From: Neolewinella xylanilytica
Lineage (GTDB): Bacteria; Bacteroidota; Bacteroidia; Chitinophagales; Saprospiraceae
DNA length: 64,000 nt
Assembly: GCF_002934605.1 (NCBI RefSeq)
Contig: NZ_PTJC01000009.1
Span: 1-64,000 of the forward strand
Reading direction: 5' to 3'
Below, piece by piece: positions 34,519 through 42,879 of the stretch (positions within the stretch are counted from its first letter, which is position 1; each line of letters opens with the position of its first letter). Below the pieces are notes generated by a model, which saw only the letters and a program-made list of their open reading frames with translations, searched no databases and had not been told where the DNA came from. Both the position numbers and the translations under genes were made by a program.

Positions 34519-35430
34519 ATGCTCAGTCGCCGCAACGTTCGCATCAAGATCATGCAGGTGCTTTATGCCGCCCAACGGCAGGAGCGTCATGACCTGAAGG
34601 CGATCCGCAGCCATTACGCACTCCTGGTAAAACGCTCCTTCGAGGTTTACCTACAGAACCTGCTGATCCTTCAACGGTGCTGCGAATATGCGCGCCAGGA
34701 CCTGGCCACCCGGAATGCCAAATTCCGCCCCAGCGCCGAGGACCGCAGCTTCCGCGACACCCTGGCCACCAACCCTTCGGTCCGCTCGCTCTCGGACAAT
34801 AAGGCCCTAAGTCAACTCTACGACCGCTATCACATCCGGGGCATGGTGGATGCGGATCAAATCAAACAACTCTACCGGGATTTCCTCGCGACGGAAGCCT
34901 ACGCCGCTTACGCCGCCCACCCTACGCCTAGCCGGGAAGACGATACGAAGGTGCTGTTGGCAATTTACAAGTGGTTGCTCAAGCAGGAGCTTTTCCTGAC
35001 GATGGTCGAAGATCACTTCCCGCTGTGGAACGAGGATAAAAGCCTGGTCGTCGGCGCGGTGAAGAAAACCATTAAGGCCCTCCCCGAAGAACAGGATTTC
35101 TACCGCGAATACGAAAACACCTCGGAGGCAGTGAGTGAGTTTGGAGAGGTGCTGCTCTCCTTCGTTGTCGATGCGAACGACCAGCTGCTGGAGCGCATTA
35201 CGTCCGTCCTCCAGAACTGGGACGCCGAGCGAGTAGCCATCATCGACATGATCCTGCTCAAAATGGCCATCGCCGAATTCCTGGAATTCGACTCCATTCC
35301 CCCCGAGGTGACCCTCAACGAATACTTGGATATCTCCAAGCTTTACAGCACCGAAAAGAGCAAGGACTTCCTCAATGGCGTGCTGGATAAACTGCTGAAG
35401 GGACTGCAGGAGGATGGGTTGGTTAAATAG
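34519..35430 (+). CDS. nusB: Transcription antitermination factor NusB
   Basis: NusB with NusE (S10) binds boxA RNA and supports rRNA transcription antitermination. The gene encodes 303 residues, about twice the E. coli length; Bacteroidota NusB carry a long N-terminal helical extension. MLSRRNVRIKIMQVLYAAQ opens the protein; the conserved C-terminal core is visible in VAIIDMILLKMAIAEFL, IPPEVTLNEYLDISKLYS and SKDFLNGVLDKLLK. It follows the DoxX-like gene by 74 bp. Confidence 0.93.
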   Translation: MLSRRNVRIKIMQVLYAAQRQERHDLKAIRSHYALLVKRSFEVYLQNLLILQRCCEYARQDLATRNAKFRPSAEDRSFRDTLATNPSVRSLSDNKALSQLYDRYHIRGMVDADQIKQLYRDFLATEAYAAYAAHPTPSREDDTKVLLAIYKWLLKQELFLTMVEDHFPLWNEDKSLVVGAVKKTIKALPEEQDFYREYENTSEAVSEFGEVLLSFVVDANDQLLERITSVLQNWDAERVAIIDMILLKMAIAEFLEFDSIPPEVTLNEYLDISKLYSTEKSKDFLNGVLDKLLKGLQEDGLVK

Positions 35431-35615
35431 CTGCTTGCTAGCGCTGGTGCGCTCCCGCGTGCTGGAAGCTGGTGACCCTTGCGGCAGCAGCTACCCTTAG
35501 TGGATCTCCGTGCGTTGTTAAACTCGAATTCGAATTAAGCGCACTGAGATCGTTCCTCTTGAACCGTAGGAGAGCCGCTGCGGCAAAGCCGCGGGCAAGC
35601 GTTACCGGGAAGCCA

Positions 35616-36017
35616 CTAAAAATCAATTTTCCCCCGCCCCTTCTTAACCTCTCCCCGCCGCTTTTTGCGATCCAATCGTTTGCGGTTGTTCGCCTTGAAG
35701 GCCCCGGCCCTGCGCTTTTTGGGTGGGTTGCGAACGCCGCGTTCCAATAGTTGGCGCATCGCATCCAGCGCTCGTTTCCGGTTGGTGTGCTGGGATCGAT
35801 CGGACTGGTCGGTAACGGAGAGTCGGTCCTGGCTGTCCATGCGGTTGCCCAGGTGAAAGCGCAGATTATCCCGCTCGCGCCGGCTTAACCCCTGGCTTTC
35901 CCGGATATCGAGAACCAGCTCGACCCGGCTTTCGGTTTTGTTGACGTGCTGGCCACCGGCACCGGAAGATCGACTGGTGCGCAACTGCAGTTCCCGTTCA
36001 ATTATCTCCCAATTCAT
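35616..36017 (-). CDS. arfB: Alternative ribosome-rescue factor ArfB (release-factor-like hydrolase)
   Basis: ArfB releases peptides from stalled ribosomes lacking a stop codon in the A site. The 133-residue protein has the GGQ motif at residues 21-23 in SRSSGAGGQHVNKTESRVEL and the long Lys/Arg-rich C-terminal tail (KKRRAGAFKANNRKRLDRKK) that inserts in the empty mRNA channel. The start ATG 36017 overlaps the stop of the upstream phosphatase gene (ATGA), so translation is coupled; the longer upstream frame is not used for this reason. It is last in the transcript. Confidence 0.93.
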   Translation of the reverse strand: MNWEIIERELQLRTSRSSGAGGQHVNKTESRVELVLDIRESQGLSRRERDNLRFHLGNRMDSQDRLSVTDQSDRSQHTNRKRALDAMRQLLERGVRNPPKKRRAGAFKANNRKRLDRKKRRGEVKKGRGKIDF

Positions 36018-36709
36018 CGATCCAGGTTGGGGACAAAGGTGAAGGTGCGTTCGTCGAGGTTGAGGGCGCATAAATTGCCCATACCCGGCTTGGTATGAAA
36101 ACAGCCGGCGTCGATATCGAATACCGGATACGCTCTTCGCCGCGGATGGATCTGGGCCTCCACCTGAGCGCGGGCCAGGGGGGTATGTCCGTGCACGATT
36201 TTCCGGTCGCCCAACCAGTCGTAATCGATGTACCGGTACCAGTTTCGTCGATTGAGCATGGCTTTTTTACCCTTCAGCGGATTGTTCCGGCGAAAGTTCA
36301 GCCCGGCGTGTACCAATACATAATCTTCCAGGAGATAGAAGTAGGGCAAATTATTGAGCCAGAAGATGTGGACGGGGTCGATCTTGCCCTCGGGATTACC
36401 GGGAACGATATAACTCTGGCGGGTAGACTTGGCCCCCGCGCTTCGCCAGGTAGCCCGACTGTGCTTATCGCCGATCAGGATGGCGTCGATCATATACTGA
36501 TCGTGATTGCCGCGCAGCGCGTGAATCCGGTAGCCTTCTCCCTGTAGTTTGATGATCAGGTCCAGCGTCTGGGCGCTTCGGGGGCCGCGGTCCACGAAAT
36601 CCCCCAGCAGGTACAACTCGTCAGACGTACTGAAACTGATACGGTCCAGCAGCGCCTCGAACGAGCGAAGACAGCCGTGAATGTCAGAAATAGCTATTCT
36701 ACGGGGCAT
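36014..36709 (-). CDS. PPP-type metallophosphoesterase (serine/threonine phosphatase-like)
   Basis: The 231-residue two-metal phosphatase carries the PPP signatures SDIHGC, GDFVDRGP and RGNHD with further histidines at VHAGLNF and HGHTPL. Bacterial members dephosphorylate proteins or diadenosine tetraphosphate. The start is MPRRIAISDIHG at 36709; a longer version at 36730 would place the start inside the -7 box. It is cotranscribed with arfB. Confidence 0.88.
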   Translation of the reverse strand: MPRRIAISDIHGCLRSFEALLDRISFSTSDELYLLGDFVDRGPRSAQTLDLIIKLQGEGYRIHALRGNHDQYMIDAILIGDKHSRATWRSAGAKSTRQSYIVPGNPEGKIDPVHIFWLNNLPYFYLLEDYVLVHAGLNFRRNNPLKGKKAMLNRRNWYRYIDYDWLGDRKIVHGHTPLARAQVEAQIHPRRRAYPVFDIDAGCFHTKPGMGNLCALNLDERTFTFVPNLDR

Positions 36710-36727
36710 TGGCAAAAACGAAAGGCG

Positions 36728-36735
36728 CAAAAGTA
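36728..36735 (-). promoter_or_regulatory. -7 box TACTTTTG of the phosphatase-arfB operon
   Basis: Exact TAnnTTTG match on the minus strand, 18 nt before the ATG at 36709. It overlaps the longer candidate start at 36730, so it decides the start choice. Confidence 0.55.
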
Positions 36736-36758
36736 GGATTATCTACCCATATACGTAC

Positions 36759-36792
36759 GACGCCCCGTCCACCAGCGGTGAACGGGGCGTCA
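36759..36792 (-). terminator. Strong hairpin after the DUF1573 gene
   Basis: GACGCCCCGT pairs with ACGGGGCGTC; inside, CACC pairs with GGTG around loop AGC. It lies about 20 bp past the DUF1573 stop. No T run follows, so termination may need other factors. Confidence 0.5.
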
Positions 36793-36811
36793 AGGGGTAC
36801 AACCGCGTACG

Positions 36812-37321
36812 CTACTGTACGGCGTTGGGATCGGCAACCACGGTTCCGTTCAGCGCGATGACGGTCTGGGCGGGATCGGTGTTGGCGGTGATGGTCACGC
36901 GCTGGTTCCGCTGACCGACTTTGTTGTTGCTGTCGAAGCGAACGGTGATCTCGCCGGTCTCACCGGGAGCGATCGGTGCGGTCGGGCGGCTGGGAACGGT
37001 ACACCCACAGCTTCCTTTAGCATCGGTAATGATGAGGGGCTCCTCACCGGTATTGGTGAAGGCGTAGGTATGGGTGATGATCTCTCCCTCCGTAACCTGA
37101 CCGAAGTCGAAGGCCGTTTCGGCAAACTCCATGCTGGTTATTGGGCCGGAGGGCACTGCAACGTTAGCTTGCATGGGAGCCGCTGCATTGGGATCGGCGG
37201 GAGTTACGGTTTCGATGTTCTGGCGGGCTGCCTCCCGGACATCGTCGTTTCCTTGCTGGCAGGAAAAAACGCTGAAGGAAAGGGCTACGGCCGCGATAAG
37301 GGAAAAGCGAGTAGGAAACAT
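36812..37321 (-). CDS. DUF1573 lipoprotein
   Basis: The 169-residue protein has a lipoprotein signal ending ALSFSVFSC (start at MFPTRF chosen for this). The DUF1573 immunoglobulin-like domain follows: FDFGQVTEGEIITHTYAF, GEEPLIITDAKGSCGCTVP and the terminal strand VIALNGTV. Function is unknown; members are periplasmic or surface lipoproteins. It is divergent from the HAD gene. Confidence 0.88.
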   Translation of the reverse strand: MFPTRFSLIAAVALSFSVFSCQQGNDDVREAARQNIETVTPADPNAAAPMQANVAVPSGPITSMEFAETAFDFGQVTEGEIITHTYAFTNTGEEPLIITDAKGSCGCTVPSRPTAPIAPGETGEITVRFDSNNKVGQRNQRVTITANTDPAQTVIALNGTVVADPNAVQ

Positions 37322-37392
37322 ACTATGCTGGTTTTGTGAAGCACAAAGATTGAACAATCAACGCTTCCGAAGCCCCTCAGGATACAAGAATC

Positions 37393-37421
37393 TTGTTAAC
37401 GGCTTGCAAACGCTACCTTCG
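37393..37421 (+). promoter_or_regulatory. Promoter TTG-N18-TACCTTCG of the HAD gene
   Basis: TTG at 37393-37395, 18 nt spacer, then TACCTTCG (37414-37421; one mismatch to TAnnTTTG). It lies 18 nt before the ATG at 37440. Confidence 0.5.
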
Positions 37422-37439
37422 CCCCCTTAAGTGAACTAC

Positions 37440-38117
37440 ATGTATACCTGGCTTCTCTTCGATGCCGACAACACCATCTGGGACTTCGACGCCGCCGAGG
37501 CGCACGCCCTGGAGCAAACCCTGCTCGAGCGCGATATTGCCTGGTCGGTCGAGGTATTGAGTACCTATCGTTTGATCAACCGGGAAGCATGGGACGACTA
37601 CGAAAAAGGCCGACTGCCCAAAGAACAGCTTCGGGATATTCGCTTCCGCCGACTCCTCGAGCATTACCGCCACGATCACCCCGCCGAGCAACTATCGCTA
37701 ACCTACCGCAATTACTTGGCCGCCAGCCATCACCTCCTCCCCGGTGCGCTTACGGTACTGGAAACCGTAAAACAGAATTACCGCTTAGGGCTGATTACCA
37801 ATGGGCTTTCGGAAGTTCAGCGCCCCCGCCTGGCGAACACCGGCATTGCTCCCTATTTCGAGTTTATCGCCATCAGTGACGAGCTCGGGGTAGCCAAGCC
37901 GCACGCCGCCTTCTTTGAACACGCCCACACGCAAATGGGTGGGCCGGATCCCAGCGAGGTGCTCGTGATCGGAGACAACCCTAACGCCGATATTCTCGGC
38001 GCGCTATCCTACGGGTTCGACGCCTGCTGGTTGCGTCATCCCGGAACGGCCAACCGCAAACATCTCGGCGAAACCATGCGCATCCGAACCATCATGGAGC
38101 TGCTCGACCACCTATAA
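37440..38117 (+). CDS. YjjG-type HAD hydrolase (nucleotidase family)
   Basis: The 225-residue HAD phosphatase has nucleophile D8 and general acid D10 in LLFDADNTIWDF, cap residues in between, motif II LGLITNGLSEVQ and motifs III/IV in GVAKPHAAFFEHA and VIGDNPNADILGA. YjjG members hydrolyse non-canonical pyrimidine nucleotides, protecting the nucleotide pool. ATG 37440 is preferred to GTG 37431, which would add only MNY. Confidence 0.85.
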   Translation: MYTWLLFDADNTIWDFDAAEAHALEQTLLERDIAWSVEVLSTYRLINREAWDDYEKGRLPKEQLRDIRFRRLLEHYRHDHPAEQLSLTYRNYLAASHHLLPGALTVLETVKQNYRLGLITNGLSEVQRPRLANTGIAPYFEFIAISDELGVAKPHAAFFEHAHTQMGGPDPSEVLVIGDNPNADILGALSYGFDACWLRHPGTANRKHLGETMRIRTIMELLDHL

Positions 38118-38150
38118 AAAAACCGCCGCTTCCGGGAGGAAACGACGGTT
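38116..38150 (-). terminator. Terminator of dps
   Basis: On the minus strand an AACCGTCG/CGGCGGTT stem (two mismatches, 38121-38150) is followed by seven T (A tract at 38116-38122). It lies 24 bp past the Dps stop. Confidence 0.8.
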
Positions 38151-38174
38151 AGTTAGTCCGAATCGCGGGGATAC

Positions 38175-38735
38175 TTAGTTGTGCCCGGCTTTTGCTTCGT
38201 CTTCACTGTGCAGGTACCCGACGGCAAGGCTGTCTTCCCCGAGGAAGTGTTCGCAGTGGTGGGCACGGTCTTCAATCTTGAAAAGAAATTCCTCGAGCAT
38301 GGATTTCGTGCCGAAGTCGCCCAGCTCGAAGGCCTTTTGAATGGATTTCCGAAACTCCTGGGCAATCGCTTTCTCGTTGTTCATGTCGGCCTTGATGCCG
38401 TCGCGGATCCGGTATACCCCTTCCGGTTCTTGCTCGATATAGGAGAGCTTTACGTAATTTTCCATCCGCGTAGTCGGGTCGAAGCCCAACAGGGTTATGC
38501 GCTCGGCAACGGCATCCGCCTGCTGGTGGATCTCGGTGTAGTTCTCCTCCAGAAATAGGTGAAGGTCCCGAAATTGCGGTCCTTCCACGAGCCAGTGGTG
38601 TTTGTGGTACTGAAAATACTGGATCCACAGCGCGGCCAGGTGGCGGTCCAAATGCTCGCGCATGGTTTGACACGTCTCCTCGCTGAGCCCGACCGGATTG
38701 CCTTCGTATTCCTTATGTTCTCTGATCTTTTCCAT
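38175..38735 (-). CDS. dps: Dps-family ferritin-like protein
   Basis: The 186-residue protein stores iron and shields DNA as a dodecameric cage. The dinuclear ferroxidase ligands are supplied by HKHHWLVEGPQFRDLHLFLEE, where His, Asp and Glu occupy the usual places; GFDPTTR and the last helix, IEDRAHHCEHFLGE, also fit. It is slightly longer than typical (about 160-170), with an acidic C-terminal tail. It stands alone with its own terminator; the 190-bp upstream gap shows no clear -7 box. Confidence 0.9.
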   Translation of the reverse strand: MEKIREHKEYEGNPVGLSEETCQTMREHLDRHLAALWIQYFQYHKHHWLVEGPQFRDLHLFLEENYTEIHQQADAVAERITLLGFDPTTRMENYVKLSYIEQEPEGVYRIRDGIKADMNNEKAIAQEFRKSIQKAFELGDFGTKSMLEEFLFKIEDRAHHCEHFLGEDSLAVGYLHSEDEAKAGHN

Positions 38736-38925
38736 TGGTTGATGTTTATTGTCCCAACATGCAGTGGCCGATCTTGTTCGTAGTTTAGGAGTTGGGATCC
38801 AGCCCGATACTGGGCGGGCGTCGACGTCCGTTTAAAGACAAACGCCTAACTTTACCCTGCCCTTGCGTCACCTTTCGGACCTTCGTTCGTCTCATTAGCG
38901 TTGCCAGACAAAACCCCGATAAACC

Positions 38926-39744
38926 ATGAGCCGTCTCCGACTCGCCATCCTCGATCTCTATAACGGTATTCCCAATCAGGGCATGCGCTGCATCCGCGAG
39001 ATCGTGGAACAGTTCAGCGATCGCGTCGAGTACGACGTCTTCGATGTCCGCGTCGAACACCGTCTTCCCGACCTGTCCTACGACATCTACATCAGCAGTG
39101 GAGGCCCCGGCGATCCACGGGAGGGCGATGGTACCTGGGAAGGGCTGTGGGGTGCCTGGTTCGATTCCGTCCGCGAACACAATGCCACCCAGGACCGCAA
39201 AAAATTTGTCTTTTTCATCTGCCATAGCTTCCAGATGGCGGTCCATCACCTCAACATGGCCGATGTGACCCAGCGCCAGGGGCTCAGCTTCGGTACCTTT
39301 CCGATGCACATCACGGCGGCTGGCGTGGAAGACCCGGTATTTACCGGACTGGAAGATCCCTTCACGGCAGCCGATTTTCGCCGCTTCCAGGTCATCCAAC
39401 CTGACCCGGCGCGTATGGAGGAGCTCGGAGCCACCATTCTAGCGATTGAAAAAGAGCGCCCCCACGTCGATCTCGAACGGGCCACGATGGCGATCCGCTG
39501 GACTCCGGAGATCGTCGGCACCCAATTCCATCCCGAAGCCGATGCGGACGGCATGCTCGAGCACTTCAGCCGCCCCGATATTAAGTCGGAGGTGATCGCC
39601 GAGCACGGCCGGGAGAAGTGGCTGCGCCTGATGGCTGACCTTACCGATCGCACCAAAATTTCCCACACCCACGATTCGGTGATCCCCGGATTCCTGAATC
39701 GCGCGATCAGCGTACTCGCCCCCCGGGTTGAAGTAGCCGGCTAG
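38926..39744 (+). CDS. Class I glutamine amidotransferase-like protein
   Basis: The 272-residue protein has catalytic nucleophile C99 in FFICHSFQMA and the His-Glu pair H202/E204 in GTQFHPEAD, so a complete glutaminase triad. It resembles the GMP-synthase-like group of amidotransferases without a synthase partner. The acceptor is unknown, and no biosynthetic neighbour identifies it. A weak TAACTTTA box lies at 38847-38854, 71 nt before the ATG. Confidence 0.85.
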   Translation: MSRLRLAILDLYNGIPNQGMRCIREIVEQFSDRVEYDVFDVRVEHRLPDLSYDIYISSGGPGDPREGDGTWEGLWGAWFDSVREHNATQDRKKFVFFICHSFQMAVHHLNMADVTQRQGLSFGTFPMHITAAGVEDPVFTGLEDPFTAADFRRFQVIQPDPARMEELGATILAIEKERPHVDLERATMAIRWTPEIVGTQFHPEADADGMLEHFSRPDIKSEVIAEHGREKWLRLMADLTDRTKISHTHDSVIPGFLNRAISVLAPRVEVAG

Positions 39745-39808
39745 CCCTTTTCGGTCGGTAGTTACCGTAGATTTATAGAATATCATTAGGCAGGCACGGC
39801 CCTTTGGT

Positions 39809-39816
39809 TACCTTTG
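39809..39816 (+). promoter_or_regulatory. -7 box TACCTTTG, 4 nt before ATG
   Basis: TACCTTTG-GTCC-ATG: the box ends exactly 4 nt before the start at 39821. It predicts a leaderless mRNA. No TTG lies at the usual upstream distance. Confidence 0.6.
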
Positions 39817-39820
39817 GTCC

Positions 39821-40672
39821 ATGAGCTCAAGCACCTCGCCTACCGCCGAATGGGTTCTCATCACGGGAGGAAGTCACGGTATCGGTTTAGCCCTCGCGGC
39901 CGAGTGCCTTCGCCAGGGGCTTGGCGTTGCCACCGTCGCACTGGATGATGAACACTACGCCCGGCTACCCATGAGCCTGCGCCCGCTCATCCCGACCAAC
40001 CTCCGGACGCTATCGCTGGACCTCACCGAAGACGGGGCCATCGACCGAATCCTGGAATGGCTGAATCGAGAGGGTATCACCGTCAGCTATTTGATCAATA
40101 ATGCCGGTTTCGGGCGGGGTGGTTTGTTCGAGCATACCTGCTGGAAGGAGTACCGCACCATGATGCTGCTCAATAACCAGGTCATGGTCGAACTGACCTA
40201 CCGGTTATTGCCGCAGTTGCGGGAGTGCGGCGGGGGGATTCTCAACCTGAGCAGCATGGAGGCTACCCTGCCGTTGCCCTACAAAACGGTTTATACCGGC
40301 ACGAAAGCATTCGTCTACAATTTTTCCCTGGCTCTCCGCGAAGAGTTTCGCCACCACGGCGTCAGCGTCTCCGTGCTTTGCCCGGGACCGGTCATCACCA
40401 ACGCGGACGGCCTACGGCGGCTCGAAGCCCAGGGATGGCGTGCCAAACTGCTCGTGACCACCCCGAGCGCCATCGCGCCTCAGGCCATCCGGGGCATGCT
40501 CGACGGTCGGGCGGTAGTGGTTCCCGGCATCCTGACCCGGATGCTCATTTTAGCAGGCTACCTTACCCCCCGTCACCTGAGAATGCGCGTCCTGGAGAAG
40601 CTCTTCAGCCGCTACCGGGAGCCGGAGCCGCCCGCCCCGGAAGCGCTGGAGGTACGCCAGCTCAAACCCTGA
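39821..40672 (+). CDS. Short-chain dehydrogenase/reductase
   Basis: The 283-residue Rossmann enzyme has TGGSHGIGLALA, NNAGFGRGG, LNLSSMEA and active-site YTGTK (Y..K with serine upstream in LSSM), so a complete catalytic set. The substrate is unknown; the length and the C-terminal hydrophobic stretch (GILTRMLILAGYL) place it among the classical dehydrogenases related to 17-beta-HSD12/estradiol DHs. Its stop overlaps the 3' end of the next minus-strand SDR by 11 bp. Confidence 0.88.
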   Translation: MSSSTSPTAEWVLITGGSHGIGLALAAECLRQGLGVATVALDDEHYARLPMSLRPLIPTNLRTLSLDLTEDGAIDRILEWLNREGITVSYLINNAGFGRGGLFEHTCWKEYRTMMLLNNQVMVELTYRLLPQLRECGGGILNLSSMEATLPLPYKTVYTGTKAFVYNFSLALREEFRHHGVSVSVLCPGPVITNADGLRRLEAQGWRAKLLVTTPSAIAPQAIRGMLDGRAVVVPGILTRMLILAGYLTPRHLRMRVLEKLFSRYREPEPPAPEALEVRQLKP

Positions 40673-41501
40673 AATCGTAGGTGAACCCCGTGAGCTGCTC
40701 GCTAAGGGTCCACAGTTTCCGTGCTTCCTCCGCGTCGTAGCTGCTCGAAAAGCTTTTCTTCGGCACGCGCTCGTCCCAGTAGAGCCCACTGGGCGGCTGA
40801 TCGGCGACCGTTGCCAGGAATACGCTCGTATCCGCCCCCTCGGCCGGTGTTTTGTTGCCGCTCATGCGCCGGCGAACCCGCCAGGCAAGCCGGTGCAACC
40901 AGGTATTGCCCTTCAGCCCGATATCGGTTTGTACCAACCCCGGTTGCACGGCACAGATCGTCGTACCATCCGATTTTCTGCGGTCGTACTCGTAACAGTA
41001 CAATACGTTGGCCAGCTTGCTCTGAGCGTAACTACGCAAGCCGTGGTAATGCCGTTCCAGGCTGACGTCGGAAAAGTCGATCCCCTTTACTTGCCGGTGG
41101 CTGTCGCTGGACACGCAGATGATGCGGCCATCCGGTCGCAGCCGATCCAGTAGCAGACCCGTAAGCAAATAGTAGGCCAGGTGATTCACGGCGAACGTGT
41201 GTTCGACGCCATCGCGGGTCATCTCGCGCTGGGAATTCCAGACGCCGGCATTGTTCACCAGAACGTCGAGACTTTCCACCTCCGCCTTCACCCGGACGGC
41301 TAAGGATCGGATAGCCGCCTGATCGGACAGGTCCGCGAAAACTGGCGTCACCTTACCTCCACCGATCGTGGCCGCGGCAGCCAGAGCCTTCTCCTCATTC
41401 CGCCCGTGCAACAACACGTGATAACCCTCGGCCGCCAGCGCACTGGCCGTTTCGAATCCGATGCCCGTGGTGGCACCGGTTACTAATGCTGTCTTTACCA
41501 T
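40662..41501 (-). CDS. Retinol-dehydrogenase-like SDR
   Basis: The 279-residue enzyme has TGATTGIGFETA for NADP(H) binding, NNAGVWN and the active site ICVSSDSH with YAQSK. The pattern is that of RDH11/WW-domain-oxidoreductase-like SDRs that are usually NADPH-dependent; substrate unknown. It is transcribed after xseB (20-bp gap). It is convergent with the SDR at 39821. Confidence 0.88.
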   Translation of the reverse strand: MVKTALVTGATTGIGFETASALAAEGYHVLLHGRNEEKALAAAATIGGGKVTPVFADLSDQAAIRSLAVRVKAEVESLDVLVNNAGVWNSQREMTRDGVEHTFAVNHLAYYLLTGLLLDRLRPDGRIICVSSDSHRQVKGIDFSDVSLERHYHGLRSYAQSKLANVLYCYEYDRRKSDGTTICAVQPGLVQTDIGLKGNTWLHRLAWRVRRRMSGNKTPAEGADTSVFLATVADQPPSGLYWDERVPKKSFSSSYDAEEARKLWTLSEQLTGFTYDFRV

Positions 41502-41521
41502 CGATCGTAAGAGATATTCGC

Positions 41522-41707
41522 TTATGCTTCGGTTGATTGCCCCAATTTACCCAGTTCGTCTTCGACGCTACGGAGCGTGGCGCGGCAACTGGCGATCAGC
41601 TGTTCGGCACGCGCCACGCGGGCGTGCAGCCGATCGATATCGACGGGAGGCCGCTGCAATTCCTCCAGGATGGTCTCCAGCTCGGCCAATGCCTCTGCGT
41701 AGCTCAT
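41522..41707 (-). CDS. xseB: Exodeoxyribonuclease VII small subunit
   Basis: XseB forms the nuclease complex with XseA and is needed for its assembly. The 61-residue helical protein (SYAEALAELETILEEL, IDRLHARVARAEQLIASC) ends at the usual place. xseA is not adjacent, whereas the two often lie together. ATG 41707 gives the conserved start; an upstream in-frame start would only add MSP. Confidence 0.85.
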   Translation of the reverse strand: MSYAEALAELETILEELQRPPVDIDRLHARVARAEQLIASCRATLRSVEDELGKLGQSTEA

Positions 41708-41802
41708 AGGTGACAATTTCGTTGATTCCGGGCTTGAATGTCGCGTGGTAGAACACCGCTACCCCCGAATCGCGTTGCAATGGCAAAGAAACAACATACA
41801 CG

Positions 41803-42483
41803 ATGCACCACCACCTTCTATTCTTCCTGAGCCTTTTTACAGCTACCGCTTGTCTGGCGCAGAGCCCCGTGGACGTAGGTGGCGAGGGAATGCAAACCAC
41901 CGCCCTCGAAGCATCGACCGGTGTAGACATCTTCGCCACTACTTTCGATGAATCCAACGTCGGCTACCTTCACGTTTACGTCGATCCGGCGATCGATCCG
42001 CTGGAAACGTACTTGCTCCGGGGTGTGGAAATGTCGGATACAGCGATCGCCATGCTTCCCCCCCGCTTTCGCAAAATGGCCAATAAGGAAGGCTCCACCC
42101 TTTACTCCACCATCGCCATTCACGGCGTAGGGGAGAATTTATACCTCACGCGGCTCGACGCGCCCCGCCGCGACCAGATCGACATGTTCGCCATCCGCGA
42201 CGGCCGGGTGAAGCACCTCAAAACCCTGGCCTACCGCGACTGCGCCGGCAACGAATGCCTGCAAATGGATAGCTTCATCACCGACGTCGACCTCGATACA
42301 AACTTCGATCTGATTCAAATCGCCCGCCGGAAAACGGAAAGCATGGGTACGACGGACGAGCGCCGGACCGTATATTATATGGACCCCGACAACCGGAGGT
42401 GGAAAATGACCCAGGAACTGGACGTCAATTGGGAAGGGGTACAATTCTACGATCGCGGTGACCACGAAGAAGGCCCGGAGTAG
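41803..42483 (+). CDS. Secreted protein of unknown function
   Basis: The 226-residue protein has a signal peptide ending TACLAQ. I recognise no domain. The body is rich in charged residues with strand-like stretches (VDIFATTFDESNVGYLHVYV, YLTRLDAP, RTVYYMDPDNRRWKM) and one cysteine pair, CAGNEC. It probably lies in the periplasm. It ends 1 bp before the stop of the small minus-strand gene, so the two converge. Confidence 0.7.
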   Translation: MHHHLLFFLSLFTATACLAQSPVDVGGEGMQTTALEASTGVDIFATTFDESNVGYLHVYVDPAIDPLETYLLRGVEMSDTAIAMLPPRFRKMANKEGSTLYSTIAIHGVGENLYLTRLDAPRRDQIDMFAIRDGRVKHLKTLAYRDCAGNECLQMDSFITDVDLDTNFDLIQIARRKTESMGTTDERRTVYYMDPDNRRWKMTQELDVNWEGVQFYDRGDHEEGPE

Positions 42484-42484
42484 G

Positions 42485-42781
42485 TTACTCTTCTTCGCTG
42501 GCCGCCTGCCGGCTGAGTAAGCGGCGTACCCGGGCAAATAGCTTTTCCGATGCCGGCGTCAGGGTAATGCCTTCCGGGGGCACCGAATACCCACTCAGGA
42601 TATCCAGCAGCACGTTGACCCTTCCTTCCGTATCGTAAAATTTATTCACGATGGCTATCCGCCGTTGTTCGACCAGGCAATATCCGGAGGTAAAGTTTCC
42701 TTTCTCGTACCGCACGGCATAGCCGAGTTCCTTCATGAGGGTTTCCAATTTCTTCAGGGAGTGTTTGGTCGTAGCAATCAT
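42485..42781 (-). CDS. Small conserved-looking hypothetical protein, 98 aa
   Basis: The protein from ATG 42781 reads KHSLKKLETLMKELGYAVRY, GNFTSGYCLVEQRRIAIVNKF and YDTEGRVNVLLDILSGY. I recall similar small proteins in other Bacteroidota but no function. The fold looks alpha/beta. It has its own -7 box (42820-42827) divergent from the barrel gene. The longer upstream reading frame runs through both promoters and is rejected. Confidence 0.7.
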   Translation of the reverse strand: MIATTKHSLKKLETLMKELGYAVRYEKGNFTSGYCLVEQRRIAIVNKFYDTEGRVNVLLDILSGYSVPPEGITLTPASEKLFARVRRLLSRQAASEEE

Positions 42782-42819
42782 TTGGCGGCGGGGCGCGGGT
42801 GAACCGTTTTTTGGGAGGG

Positions 42820-42827
42820 CAAAGGTA
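42820..42827 (-). promoter_or_regulatory. -7 box TACCTTTG of the 98-aa gene
   Basis: Exact TAnnTTTG match on the minus strand, 38 nt before the ATG at 42781. It is back-to-back with the plus-strand box at 42868. Confidence 0.55.
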
Positions 42828-42867
42828 ACCGGTAAGCATCGATCCTCCATTCCGTAACCCTATCGCG

Positions 42868-42875
42868 TACCTTTG
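42868..42875 (+). promoter_or_regulatory. -7 box TACCTTTG, 4 nt before ATG
   Basis: TACCTTTG-CTCC-ATG, with the same 4-nt spacing as at 39809. The start at 42880 is inside the expected transcription start zone. Confidence 0.6.
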
Positions 42876-42879
42876 CTCC

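Noticed and set aside
38847..38854. TAACTTTA as promoter of the amidotransferase gene
   Set aside because: It lies 71 nt from the ATG with no upstream TTG, and the match is partial, so it is mentioned but not listed as a feature.
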